A DNA stretch of 64,000 nucleotides from assembly GCF_009901525.1 (NCBI RefSeq), contig NZ_CP019288.1, positions 62,001 to 126,000 on the forward strand, written 5' to 3'. The DNA is from Kordia antarctica (lineage in GTDB: Bacteria > Bacteroidota > Bacteroidia > Flavobacteriales > Flavobacteriaceae). Below are positions 1 through 7,321 of the stretch, in pieces. Both the position numbers and the translations under genes were made by a program. How positions within the stretch are numbered: the stretch's first letter is position 1; every line of letters begins with the position of its first letter. The notes under the pieces are model-generated. The model saw nothing but the letters and a program-made list of their open reading frames with translations, was not told the origin of the DNA and searched no databases.

Positions 1-476
1 GATTCAATCAGTTTTATAGAAGCTGGACTTTCTGATAAATCCCATAATGGACCATGTCCACCAGGATAAAACACTGCGTCATAATCAGCTTCGTTTACCG
101 TTGCTAATTTCAATGTATTCGCTAAAACTGCTTGTGTTTCTTTATCATCATTAAAACGCTTCGTTGCTTCGGTTTGTGCACTTTCTTTCGTACTACTTGG
201 GTCAATTGGCGGTTGTCCACCTTTTGGAGAAGCAAGTGTAATTAGTACATTCTTATCTTTTAATGTGTAATACGGAGCTGCAAACTCTTCAATCCAGAAA
301 CCAGTTTTCTCTCCTGTATTTCCTAATTGGTCATGACTCGTTAATACAAATAATACTTTTTTCATATTTTTTTCTGTTTTTTGATTTTCCGTTTCGCTTA
401 CGGTAGCTTTTTCTGATTTCGTTTTACACGCAGTAACTAAAATCATTACAGCAAATACGCTCAATATATATTTCAT
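1..476 (-). CDS. DJ-1/PfpI family protein (type 1 glutamine amidotransferase-like), partial
   Basis: The gene runs off the left edge; about 158 codons from the ATG at 476 are visible. Residues 1-17 form a lipoprotein signal ending in LVTAC, and a charged linker follows. The domain begins near residue 38 with MKKVLFVLTS and continues with a substrate-side segment containing PPIDPSS and the YPGGHGPLWD motif typical of Hsp31/PfpI-like proteases, chaperones or glyoxalases. The nucleophile cysteine (AxCHG) should lie just beyond the edge, so activity cannot be judged. The lipid anchor, inferred from the signal, would place it in the envelope, unlike the usual cytosolic members. Confidence 0.85.
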   Translation of the reverse strand, partial: MKYILSVFAVMILVTACKTKSEKATVSETENQKTEKNMKKVLFVLTSHDQLGNTGEKTGFWIEEFAAPYYTLKDKNVLITLASPKGGQPPIDPSSTKESAQTEATKRFNDDKETQAVLANTLKLATVNEADYDAVFYPGGHGPLWDLSESPASIKLIE

Positions 477-541
477 GGGGGAAATTTTATGAGGCAAAAC
501 TAAGCAAAGGTAAAAAGAAAAAAAATGATGTATGTTAAGAA

Positions 542-1129
542 TTAGTTTTGAGCGATATCTTTTCGAATACGACTCAAACTTTCTGTGGTGATTCCGAGAT
601 AGGAAGCAATGTGGTAATTTTTTACGTATTGTTCAATATTTGGGTATTCTTTAGTAAAGCTTAAATAGCGCTCTTTGGCAGATTGCGAAAGATTTCTTAA
701 GATTCTTTTCTGAAGCGTCGCGTAAGAGCGTTCTAGCTTTTTACGTGTAAATCGTTCCGTTTTCGGGATGTTTACATAAATTTCTTCAATGTCATCTCTT
801 TGTATTTTATACATCATAGCATCTTCTAAACATTCAATATATAATACTGATTTTCCTTCTAAAAAGTAGCCGATATAATCACTAATCCACCAATCTTTAA
901 TCGCAAATTGAATCGTGTGTTCTTTTCCAGATTTTTCAATAAGATACGTTCGCAAACAACCAGTTGATACATAATATTGATAATTCATCTCTATTTCAGG
1001 GACTAAAATAATTTCACCTTTTTTGAATGTCACTTTTTCAAAACGATTTTCAATGAAAGTACGTTCTTCTTCCGTAAAAACGATTTCATCTTTATAAATT
1101 TCTTGAACAATAGAATTTGGTTCTTGCAT
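542..1129 (-). CDS. Crp/Fnr family transcriptional regulator
   Basis: A 195-residue protein of the usual length for flavobacterial Crp/Fnr-like regulators. The N-terminal two thirds form a cyclic-nucleotide-binding-like beta barrel (KGEIILVPE, then YYVSTGCLRTYLIE, then IQFAIKDWW). The C-terminus holds a winged helix-turn-helix with the recognition segment YLGITTESLSRIRKDI. The arginine and glutamate that contact cAMP in E. coli Crp are not evident, so the ligand is unknown. It is monocistronic, with a good -7 box at 1180-1187, and divergent from nothing close. Such proteins often sit beside the enzyme they control; the neighbouring DJ-1/PfpI gene downstream on the same strand is a candidate only. 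Confidence 0.88.
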   Translation of the reverse strand: MQEPNSIVQEIYKDEIVFTEEERTFIENRFEKVTFKKGEIILVPEIEMNYQYYVSTGCLRTYLIEKSGKEHTIQFAIKDWWISDYIGYFLEGKSVLYIECLEDAMMYKIQRDDIEEIYVNIPKTERFTRKKLERSYATLQKRILRNLSQSAKERYLSFTKEYPNIEQYVKNYHIASYLGITTESLSRIRKDIAQN

Positions 1130-1179
1130 GAAAACGGATAATGATTGAATTAAATGTCAGTATTGTGCGTATTTCATTG

Positions 1180-1187
1180 CAAATATA
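1180..1187 (-). promoter_or_regulatory. Predicted -7 promoter box for the Crp/Fnr gene
   Basis: The minus strand reads TATATTTG, an exact match to the Bacteroidota -7 consensus TAnnTTTG. Transcription would start about 45 bases upstream of the ATG at 1129. No strong -33 TTTG is visible. Confidence 0.6.
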
Positions 1188-1249
1188 ATGTAATTAACTG
1201 TAAGAAAAGACTTAAGTGCCTTGATGTTTATAAAACAAAACGAAAGATC

Positions 1250-1654
1250 TTAACACCATTCAATTACTTTTTTTCCAAAATCAATAGGAATTGGTCCGCC
1301 AGTACAACCGCCAAATTCATCAATCTGTGCATCAGTTTCTATATCGCCAATAATCCATTTACCAGATTTGTGCTTCATCAAAATACCTTCTGTAAGTAAA
1401 TTTTCATCTGTAAGTTTTTCTTCTCCTTTTTTCTGTCTTACTACAATCTTGTTTCCAGAAATCGTAACGGTACACGTGCCGTTTTTCATTCTTCCACCAA
1501 ACTCACTAAAATAAAGTTCGTATGTAAATGTTCCTTGCGGAATTTCATTCACTACATTTTCTACCATAACTACACTATTTTCGGTAGTTTTTCTTTTCTC
1601 AGATGTACACGACAAAAAAGAAAATAATATTACAAAACATAATATACTTTTCAT
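1250..1654 (-). CDS. Small lipoprotein of unknown function
   Basis: I chose the ATG at 1654 (134 residues). An in-frame start at 1687 lies inside the predicted promoter and would put 11 extra residues before the signal sequence. The protein begins MKSILCFVILFSFLSC, a clear signal peptidase II site. The mature part is short and beta-rich (GTFTYELYFSEFGGRMKNG, then GTCTVTISGNKIVVRQKKG) and ends in a GGCTGGPIPIDFGKKVIEWC segment with two cysteines. I do not recognise a family. It looks like a small lipocalin-like or copper-resistance-like envelope protein, but nothing in the sequence proves that. Confidence 0.75.
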   Translation of the reverse strand: MKSILCFVILFSFLSCTSEKRKTTENSVVMVENVVNEIPQGTFTYELYFSEFGGRMKNGTCTVTISGNKIVVRQKKGEEKLTDENLLTEGILMKHKSGKWIIGDIETDAQIDEFGGCTGGPIPIDFGKKVIEWC

Positions 1655-1684
1655 AACGTGAAGATAATTAATAACGAGATTATT

Positions 1685-1692
1685 CAAACCTA
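1685..1692 (-). promoter_or_regulatory. Predicted -7 promoter box for the 1250-1654 lipoprotein
   Basis: The minus strand reads TAGGTTTG, an exact TAnnTTTG match. It overlaps the upstream alternative start at 1687 and so supports the ATG at 1654. Confidence 0.55.
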
Positions 1693-1704
1693 AAATAAAA
1701 AAAT

Positions 1705-1909
1705 AGTTTAAAAGTTGAAAGGTTTATAAGTTTATTTCATTGGTTAAATATTTTCATACTAACATACTAACATACTAACATACTAACAATCCAAGAGCAA
1801 AATTTCAGTTTAAAAGTTGAAAGGTTTATAAGTTTATTCCATTGGTTAAATATTTTCATACTAACATACTAACATACTAACATACTAACATACTAACATA
1901 CTAACATAC
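1705..1909. repeat. Duplicated block ending in CATACTAA octamer arrays
   Basis: The stretch 1655-1987 holds no gene. Two near-identical segments, starting near 1705 and 1807, each carry about 50 bases of unique-looking AT-rich sequence and end in tandem CATACTAA units: about 4 copies at 1755-1787 and 6 at 1857-1909. The two copies differ at a few positions and in octamer number. This suggests an ancestral duplication followed by slippage. Confidence 0.85.
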
Positions 1910-1987
1910 CAAAAATCCATAAAAAACCAAAACTTATATGCATTGCTGTTTGCTTTTTCTTAATTTCGCAATCTCAAAAAAGAATAG

Positions 1988-3625
1988 ATGATTAGCGTAG
2001 ATAATATTGCCGTAGAATTTAGTGGAACAACCTTGTTTAGCGATGTAAATTTCGTCATTAATGAAAATGATAAAATTGCCCTAATGGGGAAAAATGGCGC
2101 AGGAAAATCCACGATGATGAAAATTGTTGCGGGCGCACAAACTGCCACACGCGGAAAGGTAAATAGTCCAAAAGACACGGTAATTGCATATTTGCCACAG
2201 CATTTGTTGATGGAAGATGATTGCACTGTGTTTGATGAAGCGTCAAAAGCTTTTCAGCAGATTTTTACAATGCGCGATCAAATGGAAAAGCTCAATAAAG
2301 AACTGGAAACGCGCACCGATTACGAAAGTGATGCGTACATGAAAATCATTGAGCAAGTTTCAGAATTGGGCGAACAATTTTACGCATTAGAAGAAATAAA
2401 TTATGATGCAGAAGTTGAAAAAGCATTAAAAGGACTTGGTTTTAAACAAGATGATTTTCAACGAATGACAAGCGAATTTAGTGGCGGATGGCGTATGCGA
2501 ATTGAGCTAGCAAAAATTCTACTTCAAAAACCAGATTTAATTCTGCTTGATGAACCAACGAATCATATTGACATTGAATCTGTAATTTGGTTGGAAGATT
2601 TCTTAGTAAATAAAGCTAATGCTGTAATGGTAATTTCGCATGACAGAGCATTTATTGACAACATTACAAATCGTACAATTGAAGTTACGATGGGACGTAT
2701 TTACGATTACAAAGCCAACTATTCACACTATATACAATTACGCGCTGATCGTAGAACGCATCAAATAAAAGCATACCAAGAACAACAAAGATATATTGCA
2801 GACAATCAGACGTTTATTGATCGTTTTAAAGGAACATTTTCGAAGACGAACCAAGTTGCTTCACGGGTTCGAATGTTGGAAAAATTGCAAATCATTGAAA
2901 TTGATGAGGTTGATAATTCAGCATTAAAACTAAAATTTCCGCCTGCGCCACGTTCTGGAGATTATCCAATTATTGTAGAAGAACTGACAAAGAAATACGA
3001 CGATCATATTGTATTTAAAAATGCAAGTTTCTCTATTGCACGTGGCGAAAAAGTATCGTTTGTTGGACGAAACGGAGAAGGAAAATCGACGATGATTAAA
3101 TCTATTTTAGGCGAAATTGAGCAAGAAGGAAAATGCACGCTTGGGCACAATGTGAAAGTTGGGTATTTTGCGCAAAATCAAGCTTCTTTATTAGATCAAG
3201 ATTTAACTATTTTCCAAACGGTTGATGACGTTGCAAAAGGAGATGTTCGTACGCAAATCAAAAATATATTAGGTCAATTCATGTTTAAAGGCGATGATAT
3301 TGACAAAAAAGTAAGTGTACTTTCTGGAGGAGAAAAAACGCGTTTGGCAATGGTAAAATTATTGTTAGAACCTGTAAACCTCTTGATTTTGGATGAACCA
3401 ACAAACCATTTAGACTTACGCTCAAAAGACATTTTAAAAGACGCTTTAAAAGCATTTGATGGAACATTAATCTTAGTTTCTCACGATCGTGATTTCTTGC
3501 AAGGATTATCTCAAAAAGTATTCGAATTCAAAGAAAAACGTGTACTTGAGCACTTTGAAACGATTGATGCTTTCTTGGAGCGAAATCGAATCAAAAGTAT
3601 CAAAGAAATTGATTTGAAGGCGTAA
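1988..3625 (+). CDS. ABC-F family ATP-binding protein
   Basis: A 545-residue soluble protein with two ABC ATPase domains in one chain and no membrane segment, the hallmark of ABC-F translation factors and ribosome-protection proteins. Domain 1 has Walker A GKNGAGKST (residues 34-42), signature FSGGWRMRIELAK and Walker B LILLDEPTNHID. A charged linker with HQIKAYQEQQRYI follows. Domain 2 has GRNGEGKST, LSGGEKTRLAM and LLILDEPTNHLD. Length and architecture are closest to the YbiT/EttA/Uup group. It acts at the ribosomal E site in known relatives; resistance or housekeeping use cannot be told apart here. The gene stands alone, preceded by the octamer repeats. Confidence 0.93.
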   Translation: MISVDNIAVEFSGTTLFSDVNFVINENDKIALMGKNGAGKSTMMKIVAGAQTATRGKVNSPKDTVIAYLPQHLLMEDDCTVFDEASKAFQQIFTMRDQMEKLNKELETRTDYESDAYMKIIEQVSELGEQFYALEEINYDAEVEKALKGLGFKQDDFQRMTSEFSGGWRMRIELAKILLQKPDLILLDEPTNHIDIESVIWLEDFLVNKANAVMVISHDRAFIDNITNRTIEVTMGRIYDYKANYSHYIQLRADRRTHQIKAYQEQQRYIADNQTFIDRFKGTFSKTNQVASRVRMLEKLQIIEIDEVDNSALKLKFPPAPRSGDYPIIVEELTKKYDDHIVFKNASFSIARGEKVSFVGRNGEGKSTMIKSILGEIEQEGKCTLGHNVKVGYFAQNQASLLDQDLTIFQTVDDVAKGDVRTQIKNILGQFMFKGDDIDKKVSVLSGGEKTRLAMVKLLLEPVNLLILDEPTNHLDLRSKDILKDALKAFDGTLILVSHDRDFLQGLSQKVFEFKEKRVLEHFETIDAFLERNRIKSIKEIDLKA

Positions 3626-3740
3626 GTTGTAAAATCAGTTTTTTATGTGTAAGATTTATAAATCCTGCACAAGTGTAATTTTTTCTCTCATAAATTGTTT
3701 TTAAATTCAATCATCATTAACATTTTAAAACCAATTTATT

Positions 3741-3941
3741 ATGAAAAAAAAGGATCTTAAATTATTAAAACTCAACAAGAATTCCATTTCAAGTTTTGAA
3801 GATATTCATGTTTTGGGTGGAGCTACTGGTAAATGTAATTTTTCTATTAAACGATTATGTTCATCTCAGTTATATCAAGATTGTACAGTCACTTATGACG
3901 TTTGTGTAACTATGCTTAGATTCTCCTGTGGACAATTTTAA
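3741..3941 (+). CDS. RiPP precursor, lanthipeptide-like leader, five cysteines
   Basis: A 66-residue peptide. The leader (residues 1-27) starts MKKKDLKLLKLNKNSIS and ends in a double glycine (26-27), matching the style of Bacteroidota class I lanthipeptide or GG-type natural product precursors. The 39-residue core has cysteines at 32, 40, 48, 55 and 63, a spacing of 8, 8, 7 and 8, mixed with eight Ser/Thr. This would suit thioether or disulfide ring formation. A strong terminator follows directly. No LanB, LanC, radical SAM, ATP-grasp or C39 transporter gene is within the window, so the maturation enzymes must be elsewhere or absent. The class assignment is inference from the leader. Confidence 0.78.
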   Translation: MKKKDLKLLKLNKNSISSFEDIHVLGGATGKCNFSIKRLCSSQLYQDCTVTYDVCVTMLRFSCGQF

Positions 3942-3942
3942 A

Positions 3943-3971
3943 AAGAATGCGAACTACGGTTCGCTTTTTTT
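3943..3971 (+). terminator. Rho-independent terminator of the RiPP gene
   Basis: A GCGAAC / GTTCGC stem (3949-3954 and 3959-3964) with a TACG loop is followed by seven T. It lies 8 bases after the RiPP stop codon. The same stem core recurs behind the second RiPP gene at 31532-31555. Confidence 0.85.
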
Positions 3972-4009
3972 ACGACGCAACTAATTAATTAATAATTAGA
4001 AGATAAAAA

Positions 4010-4459
4010 TCATTCCATAAAAATCATACTATCGCTATCAATATTTGTTTTTTTGTTGAATTGAAACTCAAAGAAATCAGCTTCTCCTTTTTTGGCAGAA
4101 ACAAAAGTAGAAGTTCTACCCATTTCTAGATTTTCGTTGTCAAACACCTTAAGTGAAAGTGTTTCATCAAAATCTTGATCAAAAATTAGATACACATTCA
4201 GAATATTATCTGAACCGCCAACGGAATTACTCAATGTAATCTTACCAAAAGAAACACCTTTGTTAGTGATTTCTTCGCTTGCGCTGATATTTATTTTAAA
4301 CGATTTCTCAACACCTTCTGACAAACCTTTTCCAAATTCGCCAACAGATTCACCAACGATTTTTCCACCTTCTTTAATAGCACTTTTTGTTGTCTCTTTC
4401 ACTTTCGAACAAGAAAAACATACAAAACACATCAATAGTACAGCAAAAAAAGCTTTCAT
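4010..4459 (-). CDS. Small lipoprotein of unknown function
   Basis: The ATG at 4459 gives 149 residues; an in-frame TTG two codons upstream is less likely. The N-terminus MKAFFAVLLMCFVCFSC is a lipoprotein signal. It is followed by a helical, glycine-rich linker (SAIKEGGKIVGESVGEFGKG) and then a beta-rich domain ending in FFEFQFNKKTNIDSDSMIF. I do not recognise the family. The glycine-containing linker resembles surface or periplasmic tether segments. It converges on the RiPP terminator and is not in an obvious operon. Confidence 0.75.
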   Translation of the reverse strand: MKAFFAVLLMCFVCFSCSKVKETTKSAIKEGGKIVGESVGEFGKGLSEGVEKSFKINISASEEITNKGVSFGKITLSNSVGGSDNILNVYLIFDQDFDETLSLKVFDNENLEMGRTSTFVSAKKGEADFFEFQFNKKTNIDSDSMIFME

Positions 4460-4607
4460 TTTCAAGGATTTTAATTTGAGTGGAAAGATACAAAATCACT
4501 CACGACTACAGTTTTAAATAACTCAAAATCTAGTTAGGAGTTAAAAGTTTAAAAGTTTATAAGTTTTTCTGAATTGTGAATAATTCAAATACCAAGAGCG
4601 TAGCGAT

Positions 4608-4705
4608 CACTTCGACTCCGCTCAATGTCAGCAAACTTGGAAGTCTAAAAGCGAAGCGGTACTAAAGGCGAAGCCGTTTCCAAGAGATTCCCGTCTACGC
4701 GGGAA
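4608..4705. repeat. Dispersed intergenic repeats downstream of btuC
   Basis: Two repeat motifs lie between the genes. At 4608-4630 is a CACTTCGACTCCGCTCAATG copy of the window-wide GAGCGnAGTCGA family. At 4688-4705 is the hairpin TTCCCG-TCTACG-CGGGAA. Between them are GCGAAGCGG/GCGAAGCCG runs. The hairpin may help end the btuFC transcript, though no T-run follows on that strand. Confidence 0.7.
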
Positions 4706-4731
4706 CGAGTCCAAAAGCGAAGCGAGTCTAA

Positions 4732-5763
4732 TTAAAAAATCATCTTTCGTTTTCTGACTAACAACCAAATCACAACAGGCGCGCCAATTATTGACGTAAT
4801 CGCGTTAATTGGCAATGTAATTTCACTAAACGGAACTTGCGCAATACTATCACAAATTAGCATTAAAATTGCACCAATTAAACAAACACTTGGAACTAAA
4901 ATTTTATGATTTGTCGTGTTAAAAAACAAGCGAGTTATATGCGGAACTGCCAAACCAATAAAAGCAATTGGTCCTACAAAAGCAGTACAACTTCCTGCCA
5001 TAAAGCTAGTCGCAATAATAATTATATACCGAGAAGTTTTAATATTAATTCCTAAACTACGTGCGTAATTTTCGCCCAAAAGAAAGGCATTCAATGATTT
5101 TATAGAAACAATACTCAATCCAATTCCGGCAACAATCAAACTACCAAGAATACTCAGTTCTTCCCAATCTAAATTTCCTAATGAACCGAGTGTCCACATC
5201 ATAAATTGCTTCAATTCGTCCGCATCACTAAAATAGGTCAAAACGCTTACAATTGCGCCAGTTATGCTTCCAAACATCAATCCGATAATAAGAATAGACA
5301 TCGTATCTTTTACGCGATAAGAAACTGCAATTACCGTCAATAACACCAAAAAACTTCCCAAACTTGCCGCAATTACCAAACTGTAATCTGATAATAATAA
5401 CGTTCCGAAAAATCCACCAAAAGCTGATGCGCCCATAATTAACAACGCAACTCCTAAACTTGCGCCAGAACTCAATCCTAAGACAAAAGGTCCAGCAAGT
5501 GGATTTCTGAATAATGTTTGCATCAATAATCCGCTTAGCGACAATCCAAAACCGACCAAAACTGCTGCAATGGCTTTTGGAAATCGAATGTCTAAAATGG
5601 TAATTCGCCACGTTTCTTTGTCAATTTCGCCACCTGTAAATGCTGCAAAAATTCCTTTCAACGGAATCGCTACTGAACCCAAACTAATATTAATCAGAAA
5701 ACAACTAATCAATACAATACTGAGAATGATAAACGTGAGACGATATGATTTTTGAGTTGGCAA
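4732..5763 (-). CDS. btuC: FecCD-family ABC permease, predicted cobalamin permease BtuC
   Basis: A 343-residue inner-membrane protein with about ten hydrophobic segments. It carries FecCD/BtuC hallmarks: RFPKAIAAVLVGFGLSLSG, FRNPLAGPFVLGLSSGASLG and the C-terminal FVGPIAFIGLAVPHITRL cytoplasmic-loop region. It lies 4 bases downstream of the binding protein and so is co-transcribed with it. FecCD permeases also move iron-siderophores and heme; cobalamin is inferred from the riboswitch-controlled receptor gene next door. No ATPase (BtuD/FecE) gene follows; the sequence downstream is repeats, so the ATPase must be encoded elsewhere. Confidence 0.85.
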   Translation of the reverse strand: MPTQKSYRLTFIILSIVLISCFLINISLGSVAIPLKGIFAAFTGGEIDKETWRITILDIRFPKAIAAVLVGFGLSLSGLLMQTLFRNPLAGPFVLGLSSGASLGVALLIMGASAFGGFFGTLLLSDYSLVIAASLGSFLVLLTVIAVSYRVKDTMSILIIGLMFGSITGAIVSVLTYFSDADELKQFMMWTLGSLGNLDWEELSILGSLIVAGIGLSIVSIKSLNAFLLGENYARSLGINIKTSRYIIIIATSFMAGSCTAFVGPIAFIGLAVPHITRLFFNTTNHKILVPSVCLIGAILMLICDSIAQVPFSEITLPINAITSIIGAPVVIWLLVRKRKMIF

Positions 5764-5767
5764 AAAA

Positions 5768-6943
5768 TTATTTTAAAGGTTTAAAAAAGTAAGGTTCATA
5801 GTTTGGTAAAACTTCAGGATGTATTGCTTTTATGATGTCTTTTAGAACAATATCTGGTCGTGTTGGTGCCAATTCATAATAGATGGTTCCGCCAGTTTCT
5901 CCAAGCGTATTTGCCGCACTAAATATTTTTTTATTTTTAAAAGGAGCAAATTGTGCATAATGTTTGCTTGCTTCTCCCATTTCTTTATAACTTTTATAAT
6001 GGTTTGGACCAATCCAAATTTCTGCTTCACTTGCTTTGTCTAAAACACTTTCTAAACTTAACGATAAACTTCCCGTTCCTTCAGAAGTTGACCAAATATA
6101 ATCGGCATTTGCATCTTTCAAAAACTGCGCTTGAAAACTTTCGCCTGCAGGCAAATACCAAATATCTTTATACATTGCACCACTTAAAATAGTTGGTTTC
6201 GTAGTAGCTTTTTGCGCTAATTCTTTAGCTTCATTGTAATTTTCTTCAATCGCGTTAAAAACTTCGATAGCTTTTGCTTCTTTTTGGAAAAATGGTGCGA
6301 AAAATCGAATCCATTCAGCTCTTCCTAAAGGTGTTTTCTCTGTCCAATCGCCATTATAAACCACAGGAATATTCGCTTTTTGAATCGTTTTATACGTCGG
6401 ATTAGTATTATTGATAGAAAAACCAATCACAAGTTCTGGTTGTAAATCAATCAATAATTCAATATTAATTTGATCGTTTTGCCCAATATCTTTTACGCTT
6501 CCAGCATCAATCAATGCGCGTGTTTTTTCAGAAGAAATATAACTAGTATCAGGAAAACCAACCAACGTTTTTTCTGCGCCAAGCATTTCCAACATTGGAA
6601 TGTGCGTTGTAGAAGTTACTACAATGCGTTCAACTGGCGTCAACACAATTGCGTCATACGCGTCACGATCTAACACAATTGAAGCCGCTTTTTCTCTCGG
6701 AATTAACGCATATGTAAAATCTTTGTCAGCATCTGGCCAAGGTGAAAATACTTTTATAAGTGTGATATTTCCTTGTTTTTTAATCGTAAACCCCTTTGCA
6801 TGTGAAATTGCATTCGTTGTTTTTTCAGTAACAGCAGGAGTTGGCAATTTGTTCTGAGGAGTTTCTTTCTTTTCCGTTTTACACGAAAAAATAAAAACAC
6901 AGAAAAGGAAAAATAGGTAGTAAATAGATTTGAATTGTTGCAT
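5768..6943 (-). CDS. btuF: ABC transporter substrate-binding lipoprotein, predicted BtuF
   Basis: A 391-residue periplasmic binding protein with a lipoprotein signal (FFLFCVFIFSC). A helical-backbone class III binding fold follows: LTPVERIVVTSTTHIPMLEM opens lobe 1, DLQPELVIGFSIN is the typical receptor contact region, and lobe 2 ends in LAPTRPDIVLKDIIKAIHP. The length is normal for flavobacterial members. It delivers ligand to the BtuC-like permease encoded 4 bases downstream. Ligand assignment to cobalamin rests on the divergent btuB with its riboswitch; a heme or siderophore ligand is the alternative. Confidence 0.83.
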   Translation of the reverse strand: MQQFKSIYYLFFLFCVFIFSCKTEKKETPQNKLPTPAVTEKTTNAISHAKGFTIKKQGNITLIKVFSPWPDADKDFTYALIPREKAASIVLDRDAYDAIVLTPVERIVVTSTTHIPMLEMLGAEKTLVGFPDTSYISSEKTRALIDAGSVKDIGQNDQINIELLIDLQPELVIGFSINNTNPTYKTIQKANIPVVYNGDWTEKTPLGRAEWIRFFAPFFQKEAKAIEVFNAIEENYNEAKELAQKATTKPTILSGAMYKDIWYLPAGESFQAQFLKDANADYIWSTSEGTGSLSLSLESVLDKASEAEIWIGPNHYKSYKEMGEASKHYAQFAPFKNKKIFSAANTLGETGGTIYYELAPTRPDIVLKDIIKAIHPEVLPNYEPYFFKPLK

Positions 6944-6965
6944 GATAGGTTAAGTTAAATTTCTT

Positions 6966-6973
6966 CAAAAGTA
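6966..6973 (-). promoter_or_regulatory. Predicted -7 box for btuF-btuC
   Basis: The minus strand reads TACTTTTG, an exact TAnnTTTG match 22 bases upstream of the btuF ATG. This transcript would have a short leader with no riboswitch. Confidence 0.6.
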
Positions 6974-7014
6974 ATATTATTTCATCTTTTAGTAGATAGA
7001 TATTAAAGAATGTT

Positions 7015-7022
7015 TATTTTTG
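7015..7022 (+). promoter_or_regulatory. Predicted -7 box for the riboswitch-btuB transcript
   Basis: The sequence TATTTTTG is an exact TAnnTTTG match, placed so that transcription begins just before the cobalamin aptamer. Confidence 0.6.
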
Positions 7023-7025
7023 CGC

Positions 7026-7250
7026 CGAATTTTGGTTTCGAACCTACGTTAAGTATGCTCGAATTAAAAGGGAATCAAGTGAAAAAGCAACACGCTTTCA
7101 TTCTTGAACTGTTCCCGCAACTGTAAGCATGTACTGGAAATTTTTTCAGTACCTCATTTTCAACAATGAGTTGTTATAACTACATGACCACTGAGTATTC
7201 GGGAAGGTATATAACAAATTGCAAGTCAGGAGACCTGCCACATTTCGCAA
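7026..7250 (+). ncRNA. Cobalamin riboswitch
   Basis: All conserved blocks of the family are readable in order. They are GGGAA followed by the CTGTTCCCGCAACTGTAA block (ending near 7126), CCACTGAG...GGGAAGG (about 7190-7207), and the B12 box AGTCAGGAGACCTGCC at 7224-7239. It lies in the 300-base leader of btuB, on the same strand. Adenosylcobalamin binding would be expected to repress the receptor gene. The outer limits are approximate because the closing stem is weakly conserved. Confidence 0.95.
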
Positions 7251-7266
7251 TTAATGTCAAACTTTC

Positions 7267-7308
7267 GGGATAAGAGTTTGCGTATGGAAACCCATACTTT
7301 ATTCCCAT
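7267..7308 (+). promoter_or_regulatory. Probable expression platform hairpin of the btuB riboswitch
   Basis: The hairpin GTATGG-AAAC-CCATAC (7282-7297) is nested in a weaker GGGATAA / TTATTCCC stem. It ends 13 bases before the btuB ATG and has no T-run. Control would therefore be at translation initiation rather than termination. This is inference. Confidence 0.5.
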
Positions 7309-7321
7309 AAAACGAAAACAA

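Noticed and set aside
1154-1399. 81-codon plus-strand ORF
   Set aside because: It overlaps the Crp/Fnr promoter and the lipoprotein gene antisense and has no protein-like pattern.
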